Counted from the stretch's first letter, positions 50,023 through 60,175 are shown. The stretch is DNA of 64,000 bases from Streptosporangium brasiliense (GCF_030811595.1 NZ_JAUSRB010000002.1:1054001-1118000), one strand, 5' to 3'. Notes: generated by a model from the letters alone, not told the origin. Numbers and translations are program-made.

Positions 50023-50376
50023 GCTGTCTCTTCTTCCTCGTCGACGGTGTGCGCCAGTTCGACACAGCGACGCATGGCTCGCCGAGCCCGCTCAACCTCA
50101 CGTTCATCACGCATCCGCGTCTTGTGAAACACGGTCAAGAGCACAATCCGGCGATGAGGTGCGATCCAGTAGGTGATGCGCATGGCGAACTCGTCAAGAT
50201 GAAACCGGAGCTCACGTAGCTTGCCGTCAAGCTGCTTCGTGTAGGGCTCCCCTAGCAGAGGCCCTTCCGCCGCAAGCAGCTCAACATAGAAAGCCGCCCT
50301 CGCGAACGATGCCGCAGGTAGACCTTCAAGCCACTTCCGAACTTCCGGTTCCAGTCCTACGGTACCCCCAGCTCAT
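50019..50376 (-). pseudogene. HigB-like (Gp49 family) toxin, frameshift in a G-run near the start
   Basis: Starting at the ATG at 50376 (MSW), the reading meets a run of five G where the other copy has four. With one G removed, the frame reads through LEPEVRKWLEG, RFHLDEFAMRITYWIAPHRR and IVLLTVFHKTRMRDEREVER to a normal end. No usable start codon lies in the open frame, so the toxin is probably not made unless slippage at the G-run restores it. The operator-like TCATAGCGTTGATGCTATGG (50373-50392) covers the start codon. Confidence 0.8.
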
Positions 50377-50489
50377 AGCGTTGATGCTATGGGCCACACT
50401 TCCATCGCACTCTGCTTTCAACCGAACACAGTCGCCCACCGAAGGAGCATCCTCGGTGAGGACGACAGTGGAACCGGACGATCAACGAA

Positions 50490-50524
50490 TACGGCTCGCG
50501 CCCAGGAATTGAGCGCGAGCCGTA
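50490..50524 (-). terminator. msrA terminator hairpin
   Basis: TACGGCTCGCGC (50490-50501) and GCGCGAGCCGTA (50513-50524) form a perfect 12-base stem with an 11-base loop, 18 bases after the msrA stop. It has no T-run, as is common in actinomycetes. Copies accompany R3 and R4. Confidence 0.8.
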
Positions 50525-50542
50525 CAGCGGAGCGCTGTGAAG

Positions 50543-51232
<690 letters not shown>

Positions 51233-51329
51233 TGCGAACCTCCTCCTGACACCTTTGACAGAGGCAACCATCCTGGGGTGTGCGGTGTTCCCGTAAGAGC
51301 AACTTAACAGTAACGCAAGAACCACTAAT

Positions 51330-51358
51330 TTGTGTTAAATCGCGTAAGCAGTCAAAAT
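51330..51358 (+). promoter_or_regulatory. promoter of rarD
   Basis: -35 TTGTGT (51330-51335), a 17-base spacer and -10 CAAAAT (51353-51358), with the rarD ATG at 51366 seven bases further, so a leaderless message is likely. An ATG at 51357 overlaps the -10 box and is unlikely to be used. Confidence 0.6.
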
Positions 51359-51365
51359 GGGCTAC

Positions 51366-52274
51366 ATGCCTGAATCGCGCCAAGGAGTCCTGTACGGCAT
51401 CGCCGCCTACACCATGTGGGGCCTGTTCCCGCTGTACTGGCCGCTCCTGAAACCCTCAGGCGCCCTGGAGATCCTGGCCCACCGCGTCGCCTGGTCCCTC
51501 GTCGCCGTCGTCGCCATCCTGGCGGTGCGGCGCCACTGGTCCTGGATCCGCGAGCTGCTGCGCACCCCCCGGAAGGTCGGCCTCCTCGCCCTGGCCGCGG
51601 CGATCGTCACGGTCAACTGGGGTGTCTACATCTACGCCGTCAACACCGGGCATGTGGTCGAGAGCGCGCTCGGCTACTTCATCAACCCTCTGGTCAGTGT
51701 GCTCTTCGGCGTCTTCCTCCTCAAGGAGCGCCTGCGGCCGTGGCAGTGGGGCGCGGTCGGGCTGGGCACCCTGGCCGTCGTCGTCCTCACCCTCGACTAC
51801 GGCCGGCTGCCGTGGATCGCGCTGGTGCTGGCGTTCAGCTTCGGCACCTACGGGCTGGTCAAGAAGATCGCGCAGGTCGGCGCGGCGGAGAGCATGACCA
51901 TCGAGACGCTGGTGCTGCTGGCACCCGCGCTCGGCTATGTGATCTACCTGCAGGGGCAGGGCACGGGCACCTTCGGGAGCCTGGGCCTCGGCCACACCCT
52001 CCTCCTGGCCGGCAGCGGTGTGATCACGGCCGTCCCGCTGCTCTGCTTCTCGGCGGCCGCAATCCGGGTGCCGCTCACCACCATCGGCCTGCTCCAGTAC
52101 ATCGCCCCGGTGCTGCAGTTCCTCGTCGGCGTGTTCGTCATCCACGAGGTCATGCCGCCCAGCCGCTGGATCGGGTTCGCCATCGTCTGGCTGGCGCTGT
52201 CGGTCTTCACCTGGGACAGCCTCCGCGCCGCCCACGCGGCCCGCCGTACGGCACTGGAGACCGTGACCGTGTAG
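51366..52274 (+). CDS. rarD: EamA-family transporter RarD
   Basis: A 302-residue membrane protein of the RarD group with ten hydrophobic segments. The family marks are the start MPESRQGVLYGIAAYTMWGL, FPLYWPLL, LAHRVAWS and NPLVSVLFGVFLLKERLRPWQW. RarD was named from chloramphenicol sensitivity and probably exports small metabolites. The start was set by the promoter (ATG at 51366). It is divergent from msrA with 133 bases between, and marks the conserved chromosome to the right of the island. Confidence 0.9.
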   Translation: MPESRQGVLYGIAAYTMWGLFPLYWPLLKPSGALEILAHRVAWSLVAVVAILAVRRHWSWIRELLRTPRKVGLLALAAAIVTVNWGVYIYAVNTGHVVESALGYFINPLVSVLFGVFLLKERLRPWQWGAVGLGTLAVVVLTLDYGRLPWIALVLAFSFGTYGLVKKIAQVGAAESMTIETLVLLAPALGYVIYLQGQGTGTFGSLGLGHTLLLAGSGVITAVPLLCFSAAAIRVPLTTIGLLQYIAPVLQFLVGVFVIHEVMPPSRWIGFAIVWLALSVFTWDSLRAAHAARRTALETVTV

Positions 52275-52390
52275 GGGCCGGGAGGGGAACTCCGGATCCG
52301 CGTGCCACCGCGACGGGCGGCCCGCAGAAGCTCGGGCGGGCGGACGCCGGCGGGCGGTCAGGGCGGACCCACCCCGGCGGCCGGGAAGGC

Positions 52391-52858
52391 TCAGGCGGCG
52401 CGCAGCGCGGTCACCACGGCGGCGAGGTCCGGGTCGGCCCGCGCGGCCTCCTCCAGCGCCTCCCGCAGGGTCTCCTCGTAGGTGGCCGCCGCCTCGGCGT
52501 GTCGGGTGCGGCCGGCGTCGGTGAGCACGGTGTAGACCCCGCGCCTGTCGTTGGGGCACAGGTCCCGGTAGGTGAACTCGGCCTCGTGCAGGCGCGCCAC
52601 GAGGCGGGTCACCGAACTCTGGTTGAGGCCGATCCTGTCGGCCAGCTCCTGCATGCGCAGCTCGTGGTCGGGGGCCGCGGCCAGATGGCCGAGCGCGCGG
52701 TATTCCGACAGGCCGATGCCGTGCCGGCGCTGGAGCACGGCGGCCAGCCGGTTCTCCACACGCACATGCAAGGCCAGGACGCGGTTCCACATCGAGGCGT
52801 CTCCGGACGGCGCCGGCGGCGCGGGGAACTGGACCCCGGAGGGGGCTGAAACGGTCAC
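52391..52858 (-). CDS. MarR-family transcriptional regulator
   Basis: A 155-residue regulator. The winged helix lies at about residues 50-115 (LSEYRALGHLAAAPDHELRM, LADRIGLNQSSVTRLVARLH, then the wing LCPNDRRGVYTVLTDAGRTR). The GTG at 52858 follows AAGGAGG; an upstream GTG overlaps that site. It is divergent from two SMR exporter genes, whose shared upstream region carries three ATACATG repeats, so it probably represses the exporters until a drug binds. Confidence 0.9.
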   Translation of the reverse strand: MTVSAPSGVQFPAPPAPSGDASMWNRVLALHVRVENRLAAVLQRRHGIGLSEYRALGHLAAAPDHELRMQELADRIGLNQSSVTRLVARLHEAEFTYRDLCPNDRRGVYTVLTDAGRTRHAEAAATYEETLREALEEAARADPDLAAVVTALRAA

Positions 52859-52897
52859 ACACACCTCCTTTCACATCCGACCCTCCATGAGCCGGAC

Positions 52898-52959
52898 TTG
52901 ACACAATATACATGTGCATACATGCTTTGTCGTGTCGCCAAAAACATGCATATACATGC
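52898..52959 (+). promoter_or_regulatory. promoter and MarR-type operator region of the SMR exporters
   Basis: TTGACA (52898-52903) with a plausible -10 CATGCT (52921-52926), 17 bases apart. ATACATG occurs at 52908, 52918 and 52952; GCATACATGC (52916-52925) and GCATATACATGC (52948-52959) are near-palindromes. The region is AT-rich and lies between the divergent marR and SMR genes. Confidence 0.6.
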
Positions 52960-52988
52960 AAATATATCCTACGTGAGGAGTCCCGCCA

Positions 52989-53360
52989 ATGGCCTGGATC
53001 TACCTGCTCATCGCCGCCGTCTTCGAGGTCGTCTTCGCCCTGGCCACCAACGCCACCGAGGGCTTCACCCAGCTGGGTCCCTCACTGCTCACGGTGGCCG
53101 CCGCCGGCGGCGGCATCTTCTTCCTGAGCCTGGCCCTGAAGACCCTGGACGTCGGCGTCGGCTACACCGTCTGGACCGGCATCGGCTCGGTCGGCACGGT
53201 CATCCTCGGCACCGTGATCTTCGGCGAGGAGCTCAACACGTGGAAGGTGCTGGCGTTCCTCCTGATCATCGGCGGCGTGCTGGGCCTCAAGCTCGCCGAC
53301 CGCGTCTCCCAGCGCGGGGCCGAGCCCCAGCAGGCGGCCTCCGAGCACGTCGCCGCCTGA
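52989..53360 (+). CDS. SMR-family multidrug exporter subunit 1
   Basis: A 123-residue small multidrug resistance protein with four membrane helices. It has the conserved E13 in helix 1 (IYLLIAAVFEVVFALATNAT), which couples protons to drug, and helix 3 with GVGYTVWTGIGSVGT. A polar tail of about 20 residues (RVSQRGAEPQQAASEHVAA) follows helix 4. It is the first of a tandem pair, so the working unit may be a heterodimer as in EbrAB or YkkCD. A GTGAGGAG ribosome site precedes the ATG. Confidence 0.92.
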   Translation: MAWIYLLIAAVFEVVFALATNATEGFTQLGPSLLTVAAAGGGIFFLSLALKTLDVGVGYTVWTGIGSVGTVILGTVIFGEELNTWKVLAFLLIIGGVLGLKLADRVSQRGAEPQQAASEHVAA

Positions 53361-53524
53361 CCCCGCACGATCTCCCCGGCTCCGCGCCGCACCCGCCGGC
53401 ACGCCCCGTCCCGCACCGCGCCCGTTCCGCACACGACACCCGGCTCGACCCGTCCCGCGCCACGCCCGTCCCGCACACCACACCCGGCGCTACCCATCCC
53501 GCGCCCCACCCAAGGAGCACCACC

Positions 53525-53845
53525 ATGGCCTGGATCTATCTCTCCGTCGCGATCGTCTTCGAGATCGGCTTCGCGCTCGGCACCAACGCCACCCAGGGCT
53601 TCACCCGGCTGTGGCCGTCCGTCTTCACCCTGCTCTCGGCCGCCGGCGGCGTCTTCACCCTCAGCCTGGCCCTGAAAACCCTGGACGTCGGCGTCGGCTA
53701 CACCATCTGGACCGGCGTCGGCTCCATCGGCACGGTCGTGCTCGGGGCCCTCATCTACAAGGAGCGGATCACCCCGGCCAAGCTCGTCTCCTTCGCCTCG
53801 ATCATCGGCGGCGTCGTCCTGCTCAAGATCGCCGCAGGGATCTGA
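53525..53845 (+). CDS. SMR-family multidrug exporter subunit 2
   Basis: A 106-residue SMR protein, clearly a duplicate of the previous gene: the same MAWIYLSVAIVFEIGFALGT start with E13, and GVGYTIWTGVGSIGTVVLGALIYKE. It lacks the polar tail. The 164 bases between the two genes are GC-rich, with repeated CCCGC and GCCCGTCCCGCACAC stretches, and show no promoter. AAGGAG precedes the ATG. The pair probably inserts in opposite orientations. Confidence 0.92.
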   Translation: MAWIYLSVAIVFEIGFALGTNATQGFTRLWPSVFTLLSAAGGVFTLSLALKTLDVGVGYTIWTGVGSIGTVVLGALIYKERITPAKLVSFASIIGGVVLLKIAAGI

Positions 53846-53880
53846 CGGCCGGGCGGGCCCCCGTCGGAGCCCGCGCGCGG

Positions 53881-54876
53881 TCAGCCGGAGCGCTCGACGA
53901 CGTAGTCGCAGAGGGCGAGGTAGGCGGCGCGGGCGGGGATGTCCGGCAGGCCGTTCAGATCTTCGCGGGCCCGGTCGACCCAGGCGGCGAGCTCGGCACG
54001 GGCACGGGCCATGGCCGGGTTCGCGCGCAGCAGGCGGAGCGCCTCCTCGACGTCCTCCTCGGCCACCGGCCCGGCCAGCAGCTCGCGCAGGCGGGCGTCC
54101 TCGGGGGCGTCGGAGGACAATACGTACAGGACCGGCAGCGTCCGGATGCCCTCCCGGAGGTCGGTGCCGGGCGTCTTGCCGGACTCGACCGAGTCGGAGG
54201 CGACGTCGAGCAGGTCGTCGCCGAGCTGCCAGCCCACCCCGATGGCCTCGCAGGCCCGGGTCAGCCGGTCGACGATCTCGGGCGAGGCGCCGCTCAGCAG
54301 GGCGCCGAACCGGCCCGAGGTGGCGATCAGGGAGCCTGTCTTGTCGGCCAGGACGTCGATGTAATGGGCCACCGGGTCCTCACCGGGACGGGGACCGATG
54401 GTCTCACGGATCTGGCCGCGGACCAGGCGGGAGAACGTCTGGGCCTGGATGCGGATGACCTCGGCGCCGAGGTCGGCGAGGATGTCCGAGGCCTGGGCGA
54501 ACAGGTAGTCGCCGGTCAGGATGGCCACGGTGTTGTCCCAGCGGGCGTTGGCCGAGGGAGAGCCCCGGCGCACCGGGGCCTCGTCCATGACGTCGTCGTG
54601 GTAGAGCGATCCCAGATGGGTCAGCTCGATGACCACGGCCCCGGGCACCACCTCGGGGGCCTCCGGCGAGCCGAACTGGGCGGCGAGCAGGACCAGCATG
54701 GCCCGGAACCGCTTGCCGCCTGCCTCGATGAGGTGCTTGGACGCCTCCGTGACGAAGGCGTCCTCGCTCTCGACCGAGGTCCGCAGCAGCTTCTCGACCT
54801 CGGCCAGCCCGCTAGCGAGGTCCTGCGCCAGCCGCTCGTCGATGAATGGCAGATCAACAACCGGTGGCGCAGCCAT
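53881..54876 (-). CDS. polyprenyl diphosphate synthase (long-chain, menaquinone side chain)
   Basis: A 331-residue trans-prenyl synthase. The two Asp-rich metal motifs are YHDDVMD (first) and LGDDLLD (second); GGKRFRAMLVLLAA and the KTGSLIATS segment also fit. The small residues before the first DDxxD motif suggest a long product such as C40-C50. It follows nuoN by 14 bases in the same direction, so it may be co-transcribed with complex I; it likely makes the menaquinone tail, the electron acceptor for Nuo. Confidence 0.9.
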   Translation of the reverse strand: MAAPPVVDLPFIDERLAQDLASGLAEVEKLLRTSVESEDAFVTEASKHLIEAGGKRFRAMLVLLAAQFGSPEAPEVVPGAVVIELTHLGSLYHDDVMDEAPVRRGSPSANARWDNTVAILTGDYLFAQASDILADLGAEVIRIQAQTFSRLVRGQIRETIGPRPGEDPVAHYIDVLADKTGSLIATSGRFGALLSGASPEIVDRLTRACEAIGVGWQLGDDLLDVASDSVESGKTPGTDLREGIRTLPVLYVLSSDAPEDARLRELLAGPVAEEDVEEALRLLRANPAMARARAELAAWVDRAREDLNGLPDIPARAAYLALCDYVVERSG

Positions 54877-54890
54877 GAAGCCTTACTCCT

Positions 54891-56441
54891 CTAACGAATG
54901 AACAGTGCGGACGCAGCCTGGTCCGCCAGATCGAGCACCGGCTGCGGGAAGACCCCCAGCACTACCGTAGCCGCTGCCGCCAGAGCGACCACAGCCGAGG
55001 TGCCCACGGTGGGCGCGGCGATGGTCGGCCCGTCGGCGGCCGGCTCGCTGAAGAACATCAGCACGATCACGCGGACGTAGAAGAACGCGGCGATCGCCGA
55101 GCTCACCACACCCACGACGACCAGCGGCAGCGCGTTACCGGCGACCGCCGCCGCGAAGACGGCGTACTTGCCGAAGAACCCGCTGGTCAGCGGGATGCCC
55201 GCGAAGGCCAGCAGGAAGAACGCGAAGATGCCCGCCAGCACCGGGGACCGCTTGCCGAGACCGGCCCACCGGGACAGGTGCCCGGCCTCGCCGCCCGCGT
55301 CGCGGACCATGGTGACCACCGCGAAGGCGCCGACCGTGGTGAAGCCGTAGGCGGCCAGGTAGAACAGGATGGCCGACAGGGCCTGCGCGTTCTGCTCGAA
55401 GGTGCCGATCGCGATCACACCGGTGAGCAGGAAGCCCGCGTGCGCCACCGACGAGTAGGCCAGCATGCGCTTGATGTCGGTCTGGGTGATGGCCAGGATC
55501 GCACCGACGATCATGGTCAGGATCGCGACGCCCCACATGACCGGCTGCCAGTTCCACTCCAGGCCGCCCAGGGCGACCCAGAAGACCCGGAGCACGGCGC
55601 CGAAGGCCGCCACCAGCACGGTGGAGGCCATCAGGGCGGTGACCGCGGTGGGCGCGCCCTGGTAGACGTCGGGCTTCCACGCCTGGAACGGCGCGGCACC
55701 GATCTTGAACAGCAGGCCGACGCCGAGCATCGCGGTGCCGATGAGCAGCAGCGTGTCCTGGCCGGCGACCGTGCCGAGCGAGTCGGCGATGGCCTTCAGG
55801 TCGATCGAGCCGGCGTAGCCGTACACCAGGGCCATGCCGTACAGGAAGAAGGCCGAGGAGAACGCGCCGAGCAGGAAGTATTTGACCGAGGCCTCCTGCG
55901 AGAGCAGGCGGCGACGGCGGGCCAGGCCGCACAGCAGGTAGAGCGGCAGGGACATGACCTCAAGGGCCACGAACATCACCAGCAGGTCGTTGGACGCGGG
56001 GAACAGCAGCATGCCGCCGACCGCGAACAGCAGCAGCGGGTAGACCTCGGTCTGGGCGAACCCGCTGCGGACCGCCTCCTCCTCGTCGGGGCTGCCCGGT
56101 ACGGCGGCCGCCTGCGCGACGAACTGCTCGTCGTCGTTGATCAGCAGCGCGCTGACGAAGGCCAGGATGAGGATGATGCCCCAGATGAACAGGGAGGGCC
56201 CGTCCACCGCGACCGCGCCCATGGCCGCGGCCTTGTCCGGCAGGCCGTTGGCGGCCGTCAGGATGGTCGTGACGAACGCGCCGAGCAGCGCCAGCAGCGT
56301 GAGCGGCACGTGGATCGACTTGCGCAGGTATCGGGGCGCGAACGCCTCGACCAGCACCCCGATGATCGCCGCGCCGAACACGATCAGCATCGGGGACAGC
56401 AGCGCGTATTCGATCGTCGGAGCTTGGATGGTGCCGTTCAC
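54891..56441 (-). CDS. nuoN: NADH-quinone oxidoreductase subunit N
   Basis: A 516-residue membrane subunit of complex I, one of three antiporter-like proton channels. It has about 14 membrane helices and the conserved Lys/Glu of the channel: EVMSLPLYLLCGLARRRRL, FKIGAAPFQAWKPDVYQGAP and DIKRMLAYSSVAHAGF. The start ATG overlaps the nuoM stop (ATGA). It is the last nuo gene. A polar loop around residues 85-105 (DDEQFVAQAAAVPGSPDEEE) is an actinobacterial feature. Confidence 0.95.
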   Translation of the reverse strand: MNGTIQAPTIEYALLSPMLIVFGAAIIGVLVEAFAPRYLRKSIHVPLTLLALLGAFVTTILTAANGLPDKAAAMGAVAVDGPSLFIWGIILILAFVSALLINDDEQFVAQAAAVPGSPDEEEAVRSGFAQTEVYPLLLFAVGGMLLFPASNDLLVMFVALEVMSLPLYLLCGLARRRRLLSQEASVKYFLLGAFSSAFFLYGMALVYGYAGSIDLKAIADSLGTVAGQDTLLLIGTAMLGVGLLFKIGAAPFQAWKPDVYQGAPTAVTALMASTVLVAAFGAVLRVFWVALGGLEWNWQPVMWGVAILTMIVGAILAITQTDIKRMLAYSSVAHAGFLLTGVIAIGTFEQNAQALSAILFYLAAYGFTTVGAFAVVTMVRDAGGEAGHLSRWAGLGKRSPVLAGIFAFFLLAFAGIPLTSGFFGKYAVFAAAVAGNALPLVVVGVVSSAIAAFFYVRVIVLMFFSEPAADGPTIAAPTVGTSAVVALAAAATVVLGVFPQPVLDLADQAASALFIR

Positions 56442-57967
56442 TGCCCGGCCCCCTTCTTGTCAGCGACGGCTGGGGTGAACTGGTCCACATGGACGTTGGA
56501 CAGCGTCTGGTCCACCGCGGGGTTGATCACGTCGAGGACCGGCTTGGGGAAGAAGCCAAGGGCGATGATCACCGCGATCAGCGGGGCCACCACCCACCTC
56601 TCCCGCGCGTTCAGGTCGGTGAAGCCCTTGACCGACTCGGCCGTGGGCCCGGTCATCGTGCGCTGGTACATCCACAGGATGTAGATGGCCGCCAGGACCA
56701 CACCGCTCGTGGCGATGATCGCCGGGACCATGTAACGCTCGTAGGTGCCGAGCAGGACCATGAACTCGCTCACGAACGAGGACAGGCCCGGCAGGGAGAG
56801 GCCGGACAGGCCGGCGATCAGGAAGGTGCCGGCCAGCAGCGGGGCGACCTTCTGCACGCCGCCGTAGTCGGCGATCTGGCTGGACCCCCGGCGGTAGATC
56901 AGGAATCCGGCGATCAGGAAGAGCGCGCCGGTCGAGAAGCCGTGGTTGACCATGTAGAGGGTGGCGCCCGCGCCGCCGTTCGCGGTCATCGCGAAGACGC
57001 CCAGCGCGATGAAGCCGAAGTGCGAGATCGAGGTGTAGGCGATCAGGCGCTTCATGTCGGTCTGGCCGATCGCCACGATCGCGCCGTAGACGATGCCCAC
57101 CACCGACAGCACGATCACCAGCGGCGTGAAGAACTTCGCCGCGTCCGGGAACAGCTCCAGGCAGAAGCGGAGCATGCCGTAGGTGCCGACCTTGTCCAGC
57201 ACGCCGACCAGCAGCACCGCGGCGCCGGCCGGGGCCTGGGCGGCCGCGTCGGGCAGCCAGGTGTGGAACGGCCACAGCGGCGCCTTGACGGCGAAGGCGA
57301 CGAAGAAGCCGAGGAACAGCCACTTCTGCGTGTTCGGGTCCTTGATGACCCCGACCAGCTCGGGGAACATGAACGTGCCCTTGGCGGCGATCACGTAGAG
57401 CGCGATCACCGCGACCAGCATGAGCAGCCCGCCGAACAGCGAGTAGAGCAGGAACTTCACGGCCGCGTAGGACCGCTGGGCGCCGCCGTACGACCCGATC
57501 ATGAAATACATCGGGATCAGCATGGCTTCGAAGAAGACGTAGAAGAGGAAGATGTCGGTCGCCGCGAAGACGCCGATCATCATCGCTTCCAGCACCAGCA
57601 GCAGCGCGAAGTAGGTCTTCACCGACCGCTTGGGCGGTGCGGCGGCGCCGGTGCCGTCGGCGTCGTGCCAGGAGGCGAGGATCACGATCGGCACGAGCAC
57701 CACCGACAGCGCGATCAGCACCAGGGCGATGCCGTCCACGCCGACGCCGTAGTGCACCCCGAAGCGGGGGATCCACTCGTAGACCTCGGCGAACTGGAAG
57801 CGCGTCTCCGAGGAGGGGTTGAACTGGGCCGCCACGACACCGGTCAGCGCCAGCACGACCAGCGAGACCGCGAGGGCCACCTGCTTGGCGAGCTTGTCGC
57901 TCTTGGTGAGGGAGACCCCGACCGCGCCCAGTACGGGCACGGCCATCAGGATCGAGAGCCAGGGCAT
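56438..57967 (-). CDS. nuoM: NADH-quinone oxidoreductase subunit M
   Basis: A 509-residue antiporter-like subunit of complex I with 14 membrane helices. Conserved charged positions are in FFEAMLIPMYFMIG (channel Glu), VKAPLWPFHTWLPDAAAQAP (Lys) and DMKRLIAYTSISHFGF. The ATG shares one base with the nuoL stop (TGATG), the 3' end overlaps nuoN, so the three are coupled. The start at 57967 is set by that junction; a longer reading upstream lies within nuoL. Confidence 0.95.
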   Translation of the reverse strand: MPWLSILMAVPVLGAVGVSLTKSDKLAKQVALAVSLVVLALTGVVAAQFNPSSETRFQFAEVYEWIPRFGVHYGVGVDGIALVLIALSVVLVPIVILASWHDADGTGAAAPPKRSVKTYFALLLVLEAMMIGVFAATDIFLFYVFFEAMLIPMYFMIGSYGGAQRSYAAVKFLLYSLFGGLLMLVAVIALYVIAAKGTFMFPELVGVIKDPNTQKWLFLGFFVAFAVKAPLWPFHTWLPDAAAQAPAGAAVLLVGVLDKVGTYGMLRFCLELFPDAAKFFTPLVIVLSVVGIVYGAIVAIGQTDMKRLIAYTSISHFGFIALGVFAMTANGGAGATLYMVNHGFSTGALFLIAGFLIYRRGSSQIADYGGVQKVAPLLAGTFLIAGLSGLSLPGLSSFVSEFMVLLGTYERYMVPAIIATSGVVLAAIYILWMYQRTMTGPTAESVKGFTDLNARERWVVAPLIAVIIALGFFPKPVLDVINPAVDQTLSNVHVDQFTPAVADKKGAGQ

Positions 57968-59868
57968 CACATGTTCCCTACGTAGAGCAGCGCGCCAACG
58001 ACCACGGCGGCACCGAAGAGAATGGACAACGCGTAGGACCGCACGTAGCCGGTCTGGATACGGCGCAGCCGGCCGGAGGTCCCGCCGATCGTCGCGGCCA
58101 GCCCATTGACCAGGCCGTCGATGCCGCGGTTGTCGACGAACACCGCGATCCGGGCCAGCCACTGGCCGGGGCGCATGAACAGCGTCTCGTTCAGGGCGTC
58201 GCCGTACAGGTCACGACGGGCGAAGGTGGTGAGGAAGGAGCCGCGCGGGGCGACCTGGGGCACCTCGGCCGCGCCGTAGCGGAACCAGGCGAAGGCGGCG
58301 CCGGCGGCCACCAGGGCCAGCGTGGCCAGCCCGGGGACGCTGAAGAAGTGGAACACCGGCAGCTCCTCGGGGCGGCCGACGGCCGGGGTGAGGAACTTCA
58401 TGAACCGGTTGTCCAGGATCAGGAAGGCGCCCAGGAAGATCGAACCGATGGACAGGATGACCAGCGGCACGGTCATGACCGAGGGCGACTCGTGCGGGTG
58501 GGCGTCGTCGGCCCAGCGCTTCTTGCCGAAGAAGGTCATGAAGATCATCCGCGACATGTAGAAGCCGGTGATCCCGGCGCCCACGACCGCGAGCCAGCCG
58601 AGGATCTCGTTGTGCTCCATGGCCGTCTCGATGATGCCGTCCTTGGTGAAGTAACCGGACAGCAGCGGGAAGCCGATGATCGCCAGGTAGCCGACGATGA
58701 AGGTGATCGCGGTGACCTTCATCACCGAGAACAGCCCGCCGTAGCGGCGCATGTCGACCTCGTCGTTCATGGCGTGCATGACCGAGCCGGCGCCGAGGAA
58801 CATGTTGGCCTTGAAGAAGCCGTGCGTGATCAGGTGCGCGATGGCGAAGGCGTAGCCCGCCGGGCCGAGGCCCGCGCCGAGCATCATGTAGCCGATCTGC
58901 GACATCGTCGAGCCCGCCAGGCCCTTCTTGATGTCGTCCTTGGCGCAACCGATGATCGCACCGGCGAGCAGCGTGGCCACGCCGACGATCGTCACGACGA
59001 GCTGCGCGGTCGGGGCGGCCTCGAAGAACGCGCCGGACCGGACGACCAGGTAGACGCCGGCGGTGACCATGGTCGCGGCGTGGATGAGGGCCGAGACCGG
59101 GGTCGGGCCCTCCATCGCGTCCAGCAGCCACGACTGCAGCGGGAGCTGGGCCGACTTGCCGCAGGCGCCCAGGAGCAGCAGCAGGCCGATGGCGGTCATG
59201 GTGCCGTCGGAGGCCTCGCCCGCGAGCGGGAAGACCTTGCCGAAGGTGACCGAGCCGAACGTCGTCCAGACCGTGAAGATGGCGATCAGCAGGCCGAAGT
59301 CACCGACACGGTTGACGATGAAGGCCTTCTTGGCGGCGGCCGCCGCCGTGGGCTTGAACTGCCAGAAGCCGATCAGCAGGTAGGAGGCGAGACCCACGCC
59401 CTCCCAGCCGACGAACAGGGCGACGTAGTTGTCGGCCAGCACCAGCAGGAGCATCGCCGCGACGAACAGGTTCAGGTAGGCGAAGAACCGGCGCCGGTCG
59501 GTGTCGTGCGACATGTAGCCGATCGAGTAGATGTGGATCAGCGAGCCCACACCGGTGATCAGCAGGGCGAAGCTGATCGACAGCGGGTCGATCAGCAGCC
59601 CCATGTCGGCGATGCCGGGGATGAACTGGTAGAGCTCGATCCCCCGGCGCCGCTCCGACTCGGGCAGGCCGAGCAGTTCGACGAAGGAGACGACGGCCAC
59701 CACGAAGGCGGCCAGCGACATGGCGACACCGAGGAGGTGGCCCCAGCGGTCGGTACGGCGTCCGCCGAGCAGCAGGATCGCGGCCCCGAGCAGCGGCAGC
59801 GCGATCATCAGCCAGGAGACCCCGATCACTCCACCGGAGTGCGGGACGATCTCAACAGGAGATTGCAC
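57967..59868 (-). CDS. nuoL: NADH-quinone oxidoreductase subunit L
   Basis: A 633-residue antiporter-like subunit of complex I, with the long C-terminal lateral helix (about 540-600) that ties the membrane arm together. Typical sequences are [43 protein letters not shown] (read in two parts) and [17 protein letters not shown]. Its start ATG lies ten bases after the nuoK stop. Length is normal. Confidence 0.95.
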   Translation of the reverse strand: MQSPVEIVPHSGGVIGVSWLMIALPLLGAAILLLGGRRTDRWGHLLGVAMSLAAFVVAVVSFVELLGLPESERRRGIELYQFIPGIADMGLLIDPLSISFALLITGVGSLIHIYSIGYMSHDTDRRRFFAYLNLFVAAMLLLVLADNYVALFVGWEGVGLASYLLIGFWQFKPTAAAAAKKAFIVNRVGDFGLLIAIFTVWTTFGSVTFGKVFPLAGEASDGTMTAIGLLLLLGACGKSAQLPLQSWLLDAMEGPTPVSALIHAATMVTAGVYLVVRSGAFFEAAPTAQLVVTIVGVATLLAGAIIGCAKDDIKKGLAGSTMSQIGYMMLGAGLGPAGYAFAIAHLITHGFFKANMFLGAGSVMHAMNDEVDMRRYGGLFSVMKVTAITFIVGYLAIIGFPLLSGYFTKDGIIETAMEHNEILGWLAVVGAGITGFYMSRMIFMTFFGKKRWADDAHPHESPSVMTVPLVILSIGSIFLGAFLILDNRFMKFLTPAVGRPEELPVFHFFSVPGLATLALVAAGAAFAWFRYGAAEVPQVAPRGSFLTTFARRDLYGDALNETLFMRPGQWLARIAVFVDNRGIDGLVNGLAATIGGTSGRLRRIQTGYVRSYALSILFGAAVVVGALLYVGNM

Positions 59869-59878
59869 CGGCCACCTC

Positions 59879-60175
59879 TTAGTACTTCAGCAGGTTGGCG
59901 TCGTCCACCGACGCGGACCTGCGGGTTCGGAAGATCATCACGATGATGGCAAGGCCGATCACGACCTCGGCCGCGGCCACCACCATCACGAAGAACGCGA
60001 TGAGCTGGCCGTCCAGGTTGCCGTGCTGCCTGGCGAAGGTGACGAAGGCGAGGTTGCAGGCGTTGAGCATGAGCTCCACGCACATGAACACCACGATCGC
60101 GTTACGCCGCGTCAGCACGCCGATGCCACCGATCGCGAACAGCAGCGCGGAGAGCACCAGGTAGTGAGTGGTCAC
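59879..60175 (-). CDS. nuoK: NADH-quinone oxidoreductase subunit K
   Basis: A 98-residue subunit with three membrane helices. The conserved channel Glu residues are in [19 protein letters not shown] (E in helix 2) and [14 protein letters not shown] (helix 3). The start overlaps the nuoJ stop by four bases. Small size and position between nuoJ and nuoL are typical. Confidence 0.95.
   Translation of the reverse strand: MTTHYLVLSALLFAIGGIGVLTRRNAIVVFMCVELMLNACNLAFVTFARQHGNLDGQLIAFFVMVVAAAEVVIGLAIIVMIFRTRRSASVDDANLLKY

Noticed and set aside
50019-50376. Programmed frameshift to express the second HigB toxin
   Set aside because: The G-run is only five bases and lies at codons 3-5 with no stimulatory structure seen; a simple inactivating insertion or sequencing error is more likely. 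Kept as a remark only.
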